Shown: one piece after another, positions 43,220-54,545 of the stretch
Position numbering within the stretch: position 1 is the stretch's first letter
Layout: each line of letters starts with the position of its first letter
Origin: Owenia fusiformis
Lineage: Eukaryota > Annelida > Polychaeta > Sabellida > Oweniidae
Assembly: GCA_903813345.2 (NCBI GenBank)
Contig: CAIIXF020000008.1
Span: 17,842,822-17,906,821, forward strand
DNA: 64,000 nucleotides
Direction: 5' to 3'
The notes under the pieces: generated by a model
Told to the model about the DNA's origin: nothing
What the model saw: the letters and a program-made list of their open reading frames with translations, nothing else
Databases searched by the model: none
Translations under genes and position numbers: made by a program

Positions 43220-46200
43220 TCACTTTGTACCTGAAATTAACCATTAAATATACATCATACAGGGTTAAGCAAAAAAAGGTAACCCAACAAATTTTCATAA
43301 CCCAGTCATCCAACATAGGTTTTAAGTAATTTTTGCACAATTAAACCATATTTCATTCTCCTAAGCTTTATCGGTCCATGTCAGACTCATCTGACATCAA
43401 TCCATAGACTTTTAACTCAAACATAATGTCTACAGATAACCCTAGAATCATCAGAGAGTTAAAACAAGGGATACGAAGGAAGGTGAGGTCTGTTACACAA
43501 GATGCCCATGGGCGTGTAGTCAGAACAAGTTCAATTTGCTCCAGAGACAATAGATTGGCATTTTGAGCATGTTTTGTAAAAATTGCCATAAAAGTGTGCC
43601 CATTTAGAATAAACCTAAAGTTCTATCCTTAAGTAATTATTAAATCTTCGAAAGATTTGGCCAATGCCTACCTAAGATGGCATGGGTTTTCTGATACCTT
43701 AGTCCCTCTCTGTTCCCCATAGTACTCAAGAGTTACCTTTTGGGCCTGGGCAGCCAAGAACATCAAATGTCATGCATATTGCTTTATGCCAAGTCAGGGG
43801 GTTGATCCGCACAAATCTTGCTAGCACTGGTGGTTCAATCAGGTTTATTGCATGAGTGTATCGGTCCTCATTCCCTTGTAGAATCTTGAAAATAGCAGTC
43901 ATTGGTTGCGTGAAACAATCGAGGTGACTTGTTATGAGTAACAGATATATCGCCAAATTGACTCTATTTGGCATGAAATTCATGATGCAATGATATTATT
44001 CATTTAGTACACTCCTTGTAAGTGTAGGATAAGAAGAACATCCCATGATTTTTTCAGAATATCATTTTAATCTAGTCAGTGATATTCCTCAAAATCATAG
44101 GGTATATATTACCTCGTAGATAAAAATGATATTCCTCAAAATCATAGGATATCCTATAATTATGGCCAATTCGTCATTTTAATCGTTAATATAATGGGTT
44201 ATAACTTACATAATCATTTGACTTTGCCATAAAGAGCGTTCATAACCGTGATCACTTTGAAAAAACCAGGAACAGATCATTATACTTAACATTTTTGGTC
44301 TTCAGGATTACAAATATATATTTAAGTATTAATCATAAAGGTACCATTCTGTACTCTTCCAAATTGTTTTCAGTCTCCCCATACAAAAACTTGTATGACG
44401 TAACCCAGTGGTGATACGCATTGCTTTGTCTTCCTCGAGTGACGACCCCCATCACTAACATAATTTCACCAAGGTCCGCTTGGATCCATTGATCTGCATT
44501 GCTGACGCCAGGAGCCCAGCATGATGCGAGGCCTGATCTTGAATGGCAGAAATTATTTCATGATTGTTTCAATTGAACTTTGATCAAAATTAATTTACTA
44601 ATGATCGACACTTCGGAATATTTGAAACATTTAAACACTGAAAGGGTATAATGCCAGAGTATTGCCAAATAAGTCAATCCTCAAATATAAGTTATTAATT
44701 ATTTCAATTTAAGTTAGGATTATTTCAAAAACTCGGACAAGTGATACATTTATAGGGAGCTTATACTTTCCCTTCTATCTATGCATTACTAAAAATCCGC
44801 AAGTTCGTTTTGTGCTACTTTCGATTTGGCCTCATATTGCTGAGTACCAATTAGGCCATGATCATCTGAGATCGTGTGACCATGAGTATCCAGGGGGGGA
44901 GAGAACAGCCTGAAATGGTTTTCGCAATGTCCAATAATCAGGTCGCTTTTAAGGTAACGATTAAGTTAATCAAAATGGCAACCATTTTTTTTGATAAAGT
45001 CACAAGATATTGGAAGTGCATGTGTCCCCAAAACTAGCATGAAGTCTGTGAAGTGAGGCTAATTTTCGAAAGTTTCATGGAGTAGCCTTGCAACAGTCGC
45101 ACACTTGCAAGAATCCAAAATTTCCACAAATCATCTTACCTTATCAAGGAACATCGAAGGAGCATGAACATGTGCACTCCTTGCATAGTAAGAGTATACT
45201 AAAGCTCAAACCATAGTTTCTTATAAATATTTCATGTCCACCATTTTGTTTGCCGGAACTACTTCTAGACTTCCTGATTAATCCTCATACAAGTTCTGTG
45301 ACTGCACCAAGTGGCATTGATAACCACTAGTATATTTTATCTATAACAGTTAAATTATCATGATAGATACATGATTGAGGCTTTTTAAATGATAAACAAT
45401 GGATAGATTACATGAGTGAGGATTACTCTGGAAAAATAGTCCCAGCAAACAAAATGGTGAACATGAAATATTTAGAATTCACAATGGTTTAAGCTTTATT
45501 ATACGTGAGCAATGCATTAAGAAGTTCACATTTTCATGCTCCTTTGATGTTCCTTGGTGAGATGATTTGTAGAAATTTTGAAGTCTTACAAATGTGTCTC
45601 CATTACAATCCTACATCTTGAAATTTTAAAAAGTTATCCTCACTTCACTGTTTCCATGCTGGCTATAGGGACCCATGCACCTCAAACTCATAGTTATGAA
45701 AAATGCGTTTAAATGTGATGTTCACTTTGACATGTCTCTTTAGTCAAGAAATACATCCATATACAAGGAAAACAGATTTTACATCTTGAGATTTTATCAA
45801 AAAAACATTTGGCTGCCACTTTTTATAATCTTCATTTAGTTAAATTAGACCTTAATGAATCTCGCATACAAGTACTTACAGTATCATCACCGATGTGTCT
45901 AATCTACCTCTGCTCGGGGCATGCGCATAACCATAATATGTTGAGGCAGTGATGCTTGTATCATCGACACTGTGGATATCTCCAGAGATAAGTTGTTCCT
46001 TACATTTGACTAAATAAAAAATGTTCTAAGTAACATAGCTATTTTAACAATCAGCAACAATGGATTGGAATTATTTTTTTTATAATCTGTTTTATTTCAT
46101 TATATAATAGACAAGTACAAATAGTTGCTGATATGAGTGACCAATCGCTATGAAATGATAGCATTATAGGTTAACTTTAAATATAAAAAGAACATAGAGT

Positions 46201-47702
46201 ATGTGAAAAAGACAAAGGGGTTTGCTGGTATTTGCTGGGTAATGGTGCTGGGACAAGGTGATAAGATTATCTGTTGGAGCATAAGGAGGCCATCTTGAGC
46301 ATTAAGTGGAATTGTCTGAAAAATGAATTGATAAAAAAATTGTAACTAGTTTGAAAATCATTTCAGTTGAAAGATCAGGATAACCAAATAAAAACTATTT
46401 TTATTAGACCATTTTTGTCCATTTGATTGTTACCTAATAAGTGGGGAATGTTGACATTTAGATTATGAGACTTTAGGTTGAGACCACAATTGAAACATAT
46501 GTGCTTCTAAACTTTTTCTACGATACAAATATATATGGTATCTGTCAAGTCTCTTAACTCAGACTTTGTATTATATTCTATTTGTAAATCAAATTATGGA
46601 CACCTTGTATATTTAGCGCGTTAGTTCATGGATAATAACATTAATGATTTCTCCAGTTCTCAGGGGACATAAGATACTTTAATATCATTTATCCTAGATT
46701 TCCTTTAATAAGGTAAGAATACAATTAAAAGAAACGATTACTAATCTAGTATATCTATAATTCTGTTCAAGTGATTTTTGTTCAGTTCTAAAGGGACATT
46801 GGATACCTGGTCTATTAAAAATAAGAATACAACTAAAGGGAATGATTAAATCTAATCCTGTTCAAGTGTTTCAACGTTATCATACACATATCAGCTGAAA
46901 TTCTAAATTAATCAAAGCTTAAAGTAAGGACAAGTTCCAGATTAAAAAAAACTACCACCATCATTTCCAATGTTAAAGGCAACCAATTTATATTCCATAT
47001 GAATGATCTGAATTTCAAAAAAATTACAGAGGAATACCTTTAGACTACTGACAATATCAACCATATGCTAGTAATATGCAAACTATCATAAGACATTGAA
47101 GAGATACTGGTCTTTTCCGTGGCAATTATTTTTTATCTATTACTTTCTGAATTTTTAACACCATAGCTTTTCATCGAGTAAAATTTTGAAATATTGGGTT
47201 TGGAAATTCTATTATCGAGCTCATAAAAATGACTTAATCCATCAATCAAATTTCGCGAAGATAATAAATGAGAAATGAGAAAGTTGCAGTTTTATCAACC
47301 CTGTACATATCCAGTCAATGGATGAATCGAAATCAGTCATAAAAGTACACCTCACCATGGATTGAGGTCCATGATCTCACCTTGTTGCAGAGAATGGTAA
47401 TAATAATCACTCGCAGTATTCGTAACCACTCGTCCCCATAAAGTTCCGATCAACTCGCACACTTTATCACTGCTCCCTTCAACCGTCTTTAGATTGAACG
47501 ATTTACAAAGCCATTCTTCCAGCAAACACCGAATAGCACACTCGTGCACCGTGCCGACGCTAATCGTTTTTGTGACGTTATCTGACCTGCCTATACTGAT
47601 ATTAGCGAATTTATTGTAGGTTTTTGTTTTAGTTGCATTTCTATGATTTATAATATGAAGAAGTAAAATCAAATTGAAGAGGTACAGGTGCTTTGATTCC
47701 AT
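43220..47702 (-). CDS. Secreted PAN/apple plus discoidin (F5/8 type C) protein
   Basis: Five exons join in phase to 267 residues: 47702-47381, 46009-45880, 44537-44345, 43884-43737, 43230-43220. Exon 1 starts at ATG 47702 with a signal peptide (hydrophobic core LYLFNLILLLHII), then one PAN/apple-like domain with spaced cysteines (CAIRCLLEEWLCKSFN, later CELIG). The remaining exons encode an F5/8 type C domain ([42 protein letters not shown]). Exon phases and the 193 and 148 bp exon lengths equal those of the receptor gene just downstream, and both end in an 11-bp terminal exon with a TGA, so the two discoidin modules are tandem duplicates. There is no membrane span, so it is probably a secreted lectin-like or adhesion protein; the ligand is unknown. 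Confidence 0.82.
44950..45855. mobile_element. Long imperfect inverted repeat, about 900 bp
   Basis: The left arm (about 44955-45320) and right arm (about 45390-45850) are diverged inverse copies. ACATCGAAGGAGCATGAACA on the left faces GCTCCTTTGATGTTCC on the right, and CATGTCCACCATTTTGTTTG faces CAAACAAAATGGTGAACATG. No coding frame. It is an old foldback element in an intron of the PAN-discoidin gene. Confidence 0.6.
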
Positions 47703-48867
47703 CGTTCTGTGCAGTTCGCACTACTTGTTTCAATCCTTCTAATAGTTTCTTTCTCTCTCTCCCCTACTAGGGATAGTGCCACAAGTCGATCATTTCATTT
47801 CATTAGAATAAGCCAAGAGGAGCCATGCGCGGTACCAGGGTGATAGCTATTCAATCGGCTCTGGCCTATGTTAAGCAGTCACAGGACTTAGACAAATCAT
47901 TTATCACGCGATCTAAAAAGATGTACCAAATTCAAGGGAAATCAACACCAAGACAAAATCATGAGTCTCAAGTAGCAATTTTGAAATGAATTTAACGAAT
48001 GCACAATATCAATCACATTTCTCAAACAGGTAATATTTAGTGAACACTGGATAAAATCACCTACTTATTAATACTGTGTTTTTGAATTCGTGTTGAAAAA
48101 TAAACGAGAAGTAGCCATTCTTGATAAGAAAGGGTTTATTCATTACAATAGTATATATTCCAGGAATATTATTCGTGCGAAAGCACCCACAAATCCAGAA
48201 TCAAATTACCAAAGGTCACTGGGGGTCTATAGGGAAATCAAATGTGAAATCTGTTCTCATGTAGAAAAACAATGGTATCTGTTACACTGAAGGGTTAAAT
48301 GGCTGCGTAGTTTAAAAAGGATCTTGTACATTTACGTTAACCTTATGGTTAAATCTACACTTGCGATTCTAGACGGGATTTACGTATACTTTACGCGCAT
48401 CGCATCGCAAACGCCCAACTAAGCAACTCTGTCGAAGCTCTCCGTTTAATTGCCCCATAAAGCTTCGTTTGGATCTAACATTTGTTGGATTTTATAGTGA
48501 TTTGCTTCCCGGGGGAAACTTTCCTTACGAAGGCAAACATGTTTTGCTTTTTGTCTAAATGCTTTGTATGACTAAGCAATTTCAACACTGCCAACAATAC
48601 CACTCATTTTTAAAATGAAATAAGCAATTTGATAACAAAGTTCAATAATACAGAGAAAAGGAGAGTTGAAACTAAAAATCCAAAAATAAATTCATGTCCC
48701 ATATAAAACTTCTTATAAAAAAGAATAACTGCACGTTTATGAGAAATAAACATAAGGCTTAGTAGTTAGTTTAATAGTTTTATATTTGTTTTATAGTTTA
48801 CCTGCTACAAGTTGTTTGTACATTTTGTAATTCTGACCCAAATATTTCTCAAAAATACAACACTTCT
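47703..48867. other. Intergenic, upstream of PAN-discoidin gene
   Basis: 1.2 kb between the start of the PAN-discoidin gene and the stop of the ficolin-like gene, both on the minus strand. A pyrimidine-rich CTTTCTCTCTCTCCCC run lies about 50 bp upstream of the ATG. No other gene or repeat recognised. Confidence 0.4.
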
Positions 48868-51399
48868 TTAGATTGGGCACACTTTCATATCAACCTTTTT
48901 GAAAGAATAACGATTGTTGTTCGGAGATGCAATTGTGTCCGGCCAATTGTACCATGTGACGCATGTAGCATACACAGTACATCCTGGACCGGTAGTATTA
49001 TAAAAACCAAACAGATTTGAGAAATGGCATCCTTTATACCACCATCACTGCTACCCACCTAATTACACAGACGTATCGTCGGTGTATCATGGCGGAACTT
49101 CCTCCGGGACTAGGTTTCGGTAAGATTTTTTTATTTCCCGATTTACACCTACTTATAAGTCACGTTGTGGATAATAATTTGGCTCGAAGTTAAGGAAGAT
49201 AGTCTAGTTTGAGAATGTGTCGATGGTTTTAGGTTTTATATGTTAACAAAGACACAATTCACGTATTTAGTCCCTCGCTTTTCTTACACTGACGATCGGC
49301 ATTAATATAGCCAATATTACACTGATATTGGTCGTTCGTCAGTGTAAGAAAAGCGAGGGACTAAATACGTGAATTGTGTCTTTGTTAACATATAAAACCT
49401 AAAACCATCGACACATTCTCAAACTTGACTATCTTCCTTAACTTCGAGCCAAATTATTATCCACAACGTGACTTATAAGTAGGTGTAAATCGGGAAATAA
49501 AAAAATCTTACCGAAACCTAGTCCCGGAGGAAGTTCCGCCATGATACACCGACGATACGTCTGTGTAATTAGGTGGGTAGCAGTGACCATGCCCCTTTAT
49601 ATGTAAAGGCACAGCTTCCTCTTGCGTCTTCATCGTGATCACGATCTATTGTGCTAAACTGCGTATCATTATGGTAAGTAAGAGAGTCCCCTGCATCTCC
49701 ACTATATCCACCAATCGTCAGTCGGTAGTTACTGCGTCTATCGCCAACATCGAACACCGAATATTCAGCATGACGAGTTTCGTTTTCAGGAGGCCACATG
49801 GTTAATTCTATTCGGAGTTTATAACTTCCCTGTGATAATAAACCATGTAGATTGTCAAGGCCGATGAAATGCTCTCCCTCCAAGGGCCCGAATCCTTCTT
49901 TATACTCCACCCAGCCTTGGTTGAAATTAACACTCCCATTGAAGCGTCTGGCCATAAATACGCAACCCGTGCTGCAACGCGCTCTGAACGAAACTTTTCC
50001 CCGGGGTTGGATTGTTTTTATACCAGTAAAGCTTGGGTTGTCACTACAGTCTACGGGATAGACAACTGAAAAATAAAACAAGATTTATTACAACATATTG
50101 TTAGAGCGACGTTTAAATATAGTTAGGAGTATGACCACTGGTAGCCTGATAATTGTTCGTTAATGAGGTTCTGTATGAACTCCAAAAAGCAGGTTGTTGT
50201 TTAATACTATGACAATGAGATCATTATTTTCATTTTAAGTAATTTTCAAGTAATTTACCCCGGTTGATATCGCATTGGTTTAATATACCATGATATCGAC
50301 CGATCAAACATTTAACATGGATAATGTTTTGGGAAACATCTTTCTCTAGTCCCAAAAAAGATTTGTTCGGGAGTTTTGAAAAGGCAACATTTGGATCACC
50401 CTGTATATTTATTTTTCGTACCTCCGCTGTCCCCCTTAGGGCCCTGACTGCCTTTGTCACCTTTCTCTCCAGCTGGCCCCGAAAAACCAGGCGGACCAGC
50501 GTTTCCACGGTCGCCTTTGGGCCCAACAATACCTTGGTCGCCTTTGGGTCCAGCAGTGCCTCGGTCGCCCTTGGATCCAGCAGTACCTTGGTCGCCCTTG
50601 GGTCCAACAGTACCTTGGTCGCCCTTTGGTCCAGCAGTACCTCGGTCGCCCTTTGGTCCAGCAGTGCCTTGGTCGCCTTTGGGTCCAGCAGAACCTTGGT
50701 CGCCCTTGGGTCCAGCAGTACCTTGGTCGCCCTTGGGTCCAGCAGTACCTTGGTCGCCTTTGGGTCCAGTAGTGCCTTGATCGCCCTTGGGTCCACGAAT
50801 GCCTGGGTTGCCTTTAGGTCCAGCAGTTCCTTGACCGCCCTTTGGTCCAACAGTACCTTGGTCGCCTTTGGGTCCACCAATGCCTTGGTTGCCTTTAGGT
50901 CCAGCAGTTCCTTGGTCACCTTTGGATCCAGCAGTTCCTTGGTCACCCTTGGATCCAGCAGTTCCTTGGTTACCCTTTGGTCCAGCAGCTCCCTGGTCAC
51001 CTTTATGTCCAGAAGTACCCCTGTCACCTTTGAGTCGAGCAGTTTCCTTGTTTGTAAAATAACAGCCATGTTAATATATCATAATATCTTTTATTTAGTC
51101 GTTGCATGTCAGAATGTCATTACAATATAACAAAGAATCGAATATAACAAAAAGTCAAACAATCAAAAAATTATACTAACGCCTAATTGAGTATAATTGG
51201 CTTGTAAGTTCACGACCATTTTCTTCAAAACGGCTATTTCTTGAGTTTTCACATATATAGCTTCTTGCATCTGTGTTATAACATCATCATACATTGGCAT
51301 TGTGCTCTGCATGTAGAACTTTGAGCTTCTTGATGTTGTTAGCTGACAATTAGACGATACGGCCATGAGGCATAAGACCAATAGATGTTTTAACTCCAT
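48868..51399 (-). CDS. Ficolin-like collagen-fibrinogen protein, interrupted by a transposon
   Basis: Exon 1 (51399-51181) encodes a signal peptide (MELKHLLVLCLMAVSSNCQ) and a coiled-coil-like segment. Exon 2 (51046-50422) encodes about 67 Gly-X-Y triplets, largely the nonapeptide GDQGTAGPK repeated, so a collagen triple helix. Exon 3 starts at 50065 and encodes a fibrinogen-related domain (PVDCSDNP, GLDNLHGLLSQG, IGGYSGDAGDSL, CAFTYKGAW). At 49586 the domain is cut by a 540-bp palindrome and resumes at 49040 with WYKGCHFSNLFGFYN, ending CPI and TAA at 48868. Leaving out the insert and one 5-bp duplicate, lengths 219+625+653 give 499 codons without a break, so the gene was intact until recently. 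With the insert (545 bp, not a multiple of 3) reading stops after 5 odd residues. Ficolins bind acetylated sugars in innate immunity; that role here is inferred. Confidence 0.85.
49046..49585. mobile_element. 540-bp palindromic transposon inside the fibrinogen exon
   Basis: Arms 49046-49295 and 49336-49585 are 250 bp each, inverse copies with one difference noticed (near 49209). The spacer is 40 bp. Termini are CACTGCTACC. A 5-bp target duplication ACCAT lies at 49041-49045 and 49586-49590. A CAC terminus with a 5-bp duplication is the pattern of Transib/RAG-like transposons, though five to six matching bases do not prove membership. Arms contain an ATG frame of ten codons before a GTAAGA donor, in both orientations. 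Confidence 0.88.
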
Positions 51400-52110
51400 T
51401 TTCGATAGTTCTAATGCATGCTGGTTTAGGAAGCTCTAGAATACCACTTGTATTTGGCAAACACTTCATTATCACAAGATCTGAAACAATTGTAGTGTTC
51501 TACAAAACTTTCCTGGTTATAAAATTAACTAATTAATTGTAAACATATCAGAGGAGGAAACGGGGATATCCTGTATCAGGCAGTAGTACTAGTCATTCTA
51601 TACAATGACTCACAAATGTTGGGAAAAACTAGAAAGTGATATTAGATATTGTGCTAAATCCTGAAATTGCCTGTTTTGGATGATATGGACCGTTCTTTGT
51701 TTTCCCCTTGTTGATTTAACATTTTAACATTTTTTTCTGCAAATGATATTAGGGCTAGTTTCGCTCATATAGGTTTAAGACCGATGTTAAGATAGCAGTA
51801 GTGGTATAGGAAATGTACAATAGGTTGGTTGTGCTGCCATCTTTATTTAAAAGTCATTTCTATCGCTCTTTAGCCCATTCTTTCACTTTGTGTCCACTGA
51901 CGTCTCTAAGCACCAACTGACGCACATCCCAACGACAGATCAACCTCGTCATGATGAATACTTACACTTCACGACCACTATCAAGTAACACTACTTTTGA
52001 AAATTGAGTTGCATGTACCTTGTTAGAAATAAACACACTTCTTAATAACCATGACAAATTAGATTAAACCTTTATGGATACTCCCTTTGTTCACTGACTC
52101 TTTATTTCAG
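51400..52110. other. Intergenic upstream of the ficolin-like gene
   Basis: It should hold the gene's promoter; no core element is clear. At about 51837-51880 an inverted copy of the 3' part of the 42356-42560 repeat is present (TGCCATCTTTATTTAAAA, then TTTCTATCGC). Confidence 0.4.
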
Positions 52111-52114
52111 GACA

Positions 52115-53300
52115 TTGGTCATCAGTGAACACCGAGTTTCATTATGTGTGGTCAGTGTATTTGAATGCATTGTCATCAGTAGACATCGATCTTCATTACG
52201 TGCACGTGTGGACAGTGTATCTCAGTACATTGGTCATCAGTGGACATCGGACTTCGTTATGTGTGGTGAATGTATTTGAATGCATTGTCATCAGTGGACA
52301 TCGGACTTCATTATGTGTGGACAGTGTATCTCAGTACATTGGTCATCAGTGGACATCGGACTTCATTATGTGTGGACAGTGTATCTCAGTACATTGGTCA
52401 TCAGTGGACATCGGACTTCGTTATGTGTGGTGAATGTATTTGAATACATTAATTGCCATCAGTAGACATCGATCTTCATTATGTGTGGACAGTGTATCTC
52501 AGTACATTGGTCATCAGTGGACATCGGACTTCGTTATGTGTGGTGAATGTATTTGAATACATTAATTGTCATCAGTAGACATCGATCTTCATTATGTGTG
52601 GACAGTGTATCTCAGTACATTGGTCATCAGTGGACATCGGACTTCGTTATGTGTGGTGAATGCATTTGAATACATTTATTGTCATCAGTAGACATCGATC
52701 TTCTTTATGTGTGGACAGTGTATCTCAGAACATTGGTCATCAGTGGACATCGGACTTCGTTATGTGTGGTGAATGTATTTGAATGCATTGTCATCAGTAG
52801 ACATCGATCTTCATTATGTGTGGACAGTGTATCTCAGTACATTGGTCATCAGTGGACATCGGACTTCATTATGTGTGGACAGTGATCTCAGTACATTGGT
52901 CATCAGTGGACATCGGACTTCATTATGTGTGGACAGTGTATCTCAGTACATTGGTCATCAGTGGACATCGGACTTCGTTATGTGTGGTGAATGTATTTGA
53001 ATGCATTGTCATCAGTAGACATCGATCTTCATTATGTGTGGACAGTGTATCTCAGTACATTGGTCATCAGTGGACATCGGACTTCATTATGTGTGGACAG
53101 TGTATCTCAGTACATTGGTCATCAGTGGACATCGGACTTCATTATGTGTGGTGAATGTATTTGAATACATTAATTGTCATCAGTAGACATCGATCTTCAT
53201 TATGCATGGACAGTGTATCTGAGTACATTGGTCATCAGGGGGCAACAAACTTCATTTTGTGTGGTCAGTGTATTTGAATGGATTGTCATCAGTGGGCAAT
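52115..53300. repeat. Minisatellite with about 56-bp units
   Basis: About 20 units alternating between two types. One reads CATTGGTCATCAGTGGACAT then CGGACTTC(A/G)TTATGTGTGG. The other reads CATTGTCATCAGTAGACATC then GATCTTCATTATGTGTGG. ACAGTGTATCTCAGTA or TGAATGTATTTGAATG joins them. Open frames through it (for example 52816-53154) exist because the unit length allows them; there is no sign that they are genes. Confidence 0.92.
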
Positions 53301-54164
53301 GAACTTCAATATTGGGCAAAAGGTTTGTAAATTAAGTAATATTCCACGTCATCATCAAATAACAATTCCAACAAACATCTTTTCCAAGACCCATTGTAAA
53401 AAAGAAAATATGTCGAAGGCGTAACAGTAATTAGTCGGATTTTTGCCCTTGGAAAATGACGTAAATGTTCATGAATGAATAGAAATCGGGTAAATTCAAA
53501 ACCCACTCGGCAACATTATTGGCCTATTATTGGCTTGTTTGGCCCAACGTCTCATTAATTACCACATACCGTTGGTCCAAAAACAACTTGTGTAACAATG
53601 TCCTCGATCGAACATACATACTTCGTATGTACGAATCTTATGTACATTTTTACAAGTACATTTTATCAAAAAGGGTCAATACATGTAGACGAGATTTTTA
53701 CGTTAACTTGTAGAAATGTGAGAGAAATGCGAATTAAGACGGCGATTTAATATCTCAAAAGCAAGTACATGTGACAAACATCATTGATCCAAATATTGAA
53801 TTCATCAATGAAAATATTTCGAACACTTACGATGTACGGGATTATTCTAACAGATGACGCGTTGTGGTGACTGTAAACTCAACCTTTCTGAATAAATCTT
53901 GCTTATGAACACTGAAAATTGATAGATGCAAAAATAAAATGGCACAATAATCGAATTCGCTCTTGTTCTTCTGTTGCACGCAACATATATCAGAAGGCGC
54001 AATTACGCGCCGTAGACAATTCACACGTTTGCGCGTGGTGATTGTCTTTATTAATTAGTTGTTCCAAACAAATGGTTTAGAAAATAAGATCACCATAGGC
54101 ATGTTCAAGTTCATTCAAGCAAAACGGTAGAACAAATATTACATTTTTGAACAGTTTAGACACC
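53301..54164. other. Intergenic, nothing recognised
   Basis: AT-rich with short frames only. A small hairpin, ACATACATACTTCGTATGTA, occurs near 53605-53630. Confidence 0.4.
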
Positions 54165-54540
54165 TGAGCAGTTTGGCCGAGTGGGTTAGACTGTGGTAGA
54201 ATGTACCGGGGGATACGGAGGTCCCGCGTTCGAGCCCCAGGTACGGAGTTGTTGATCATTGTCACTACGGACACCCGGTTCGAAGGTCCAACCGTATACC
54301 GGCCCTTGGCTTGGGTTGGCTCTCTGACCGCTATTGTCGGAGACAGATTGTGAGACTGTGGTTGGTTCCTCCACTAACGTGCTTTGGTAGACTTCGGGAG
54401 TCATACAGTATGGTAGCGGGCCCCCACCAAGGGCAGTAGTGGAACGACACGAATCGGTCCCAGTATGGTTGCCTCGCAACTGAAGAGACTCGAGGAAATC
54501 ATGCCATTCGCGGTGACCCAGGAAAGACTTTTGCTTCTTG
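54165..54540 (+). repeat. tRNA-derived SINE
   Basis: The head has an A box (TGGCCGAGTGG) at about 54174-54184 and a near-consensus B box (CGTTCGAGCCC) at about 54228-54238, as in Ser/Leu-type tRNAs. Acceptor pairing is absent. About 300 bp of GC-richer non-tRNA body follows. The contrast in base composition with the surrounding AT-rich DNA supports an inserted element. Confidence 0.6.
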
Positions 54541-54545
54541 ATACA

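Noticed and set aside
49511-49585. Reading on from the fibrinogen domain into the palindrome as HCYPPNYTDVSS
   Set aside because: It looked like the end of a fibrinogen domain, but it needs a frame change and the true continuation is found at 49040 after the 5-bp duplication.
50230-51069. Minus-strand frame with LLDPRVTKE repeats
   Set aside because: Same exon in the wrong frame; the Gly-X-Y frame joins in phase to exons 1 and 3.
50324-51130. Plus-strand frame of 268 codons
   Set aside because: Antisense of the collagen exon; a 27-bp repeat keeps all frames open. Exon phases, signal peptide and fibrinogen domain fix the minus strand.
52125-53154. Several frames of 60-110 codons
   Set aside because: They follow the 56-bp minisatellite and have no independent support.
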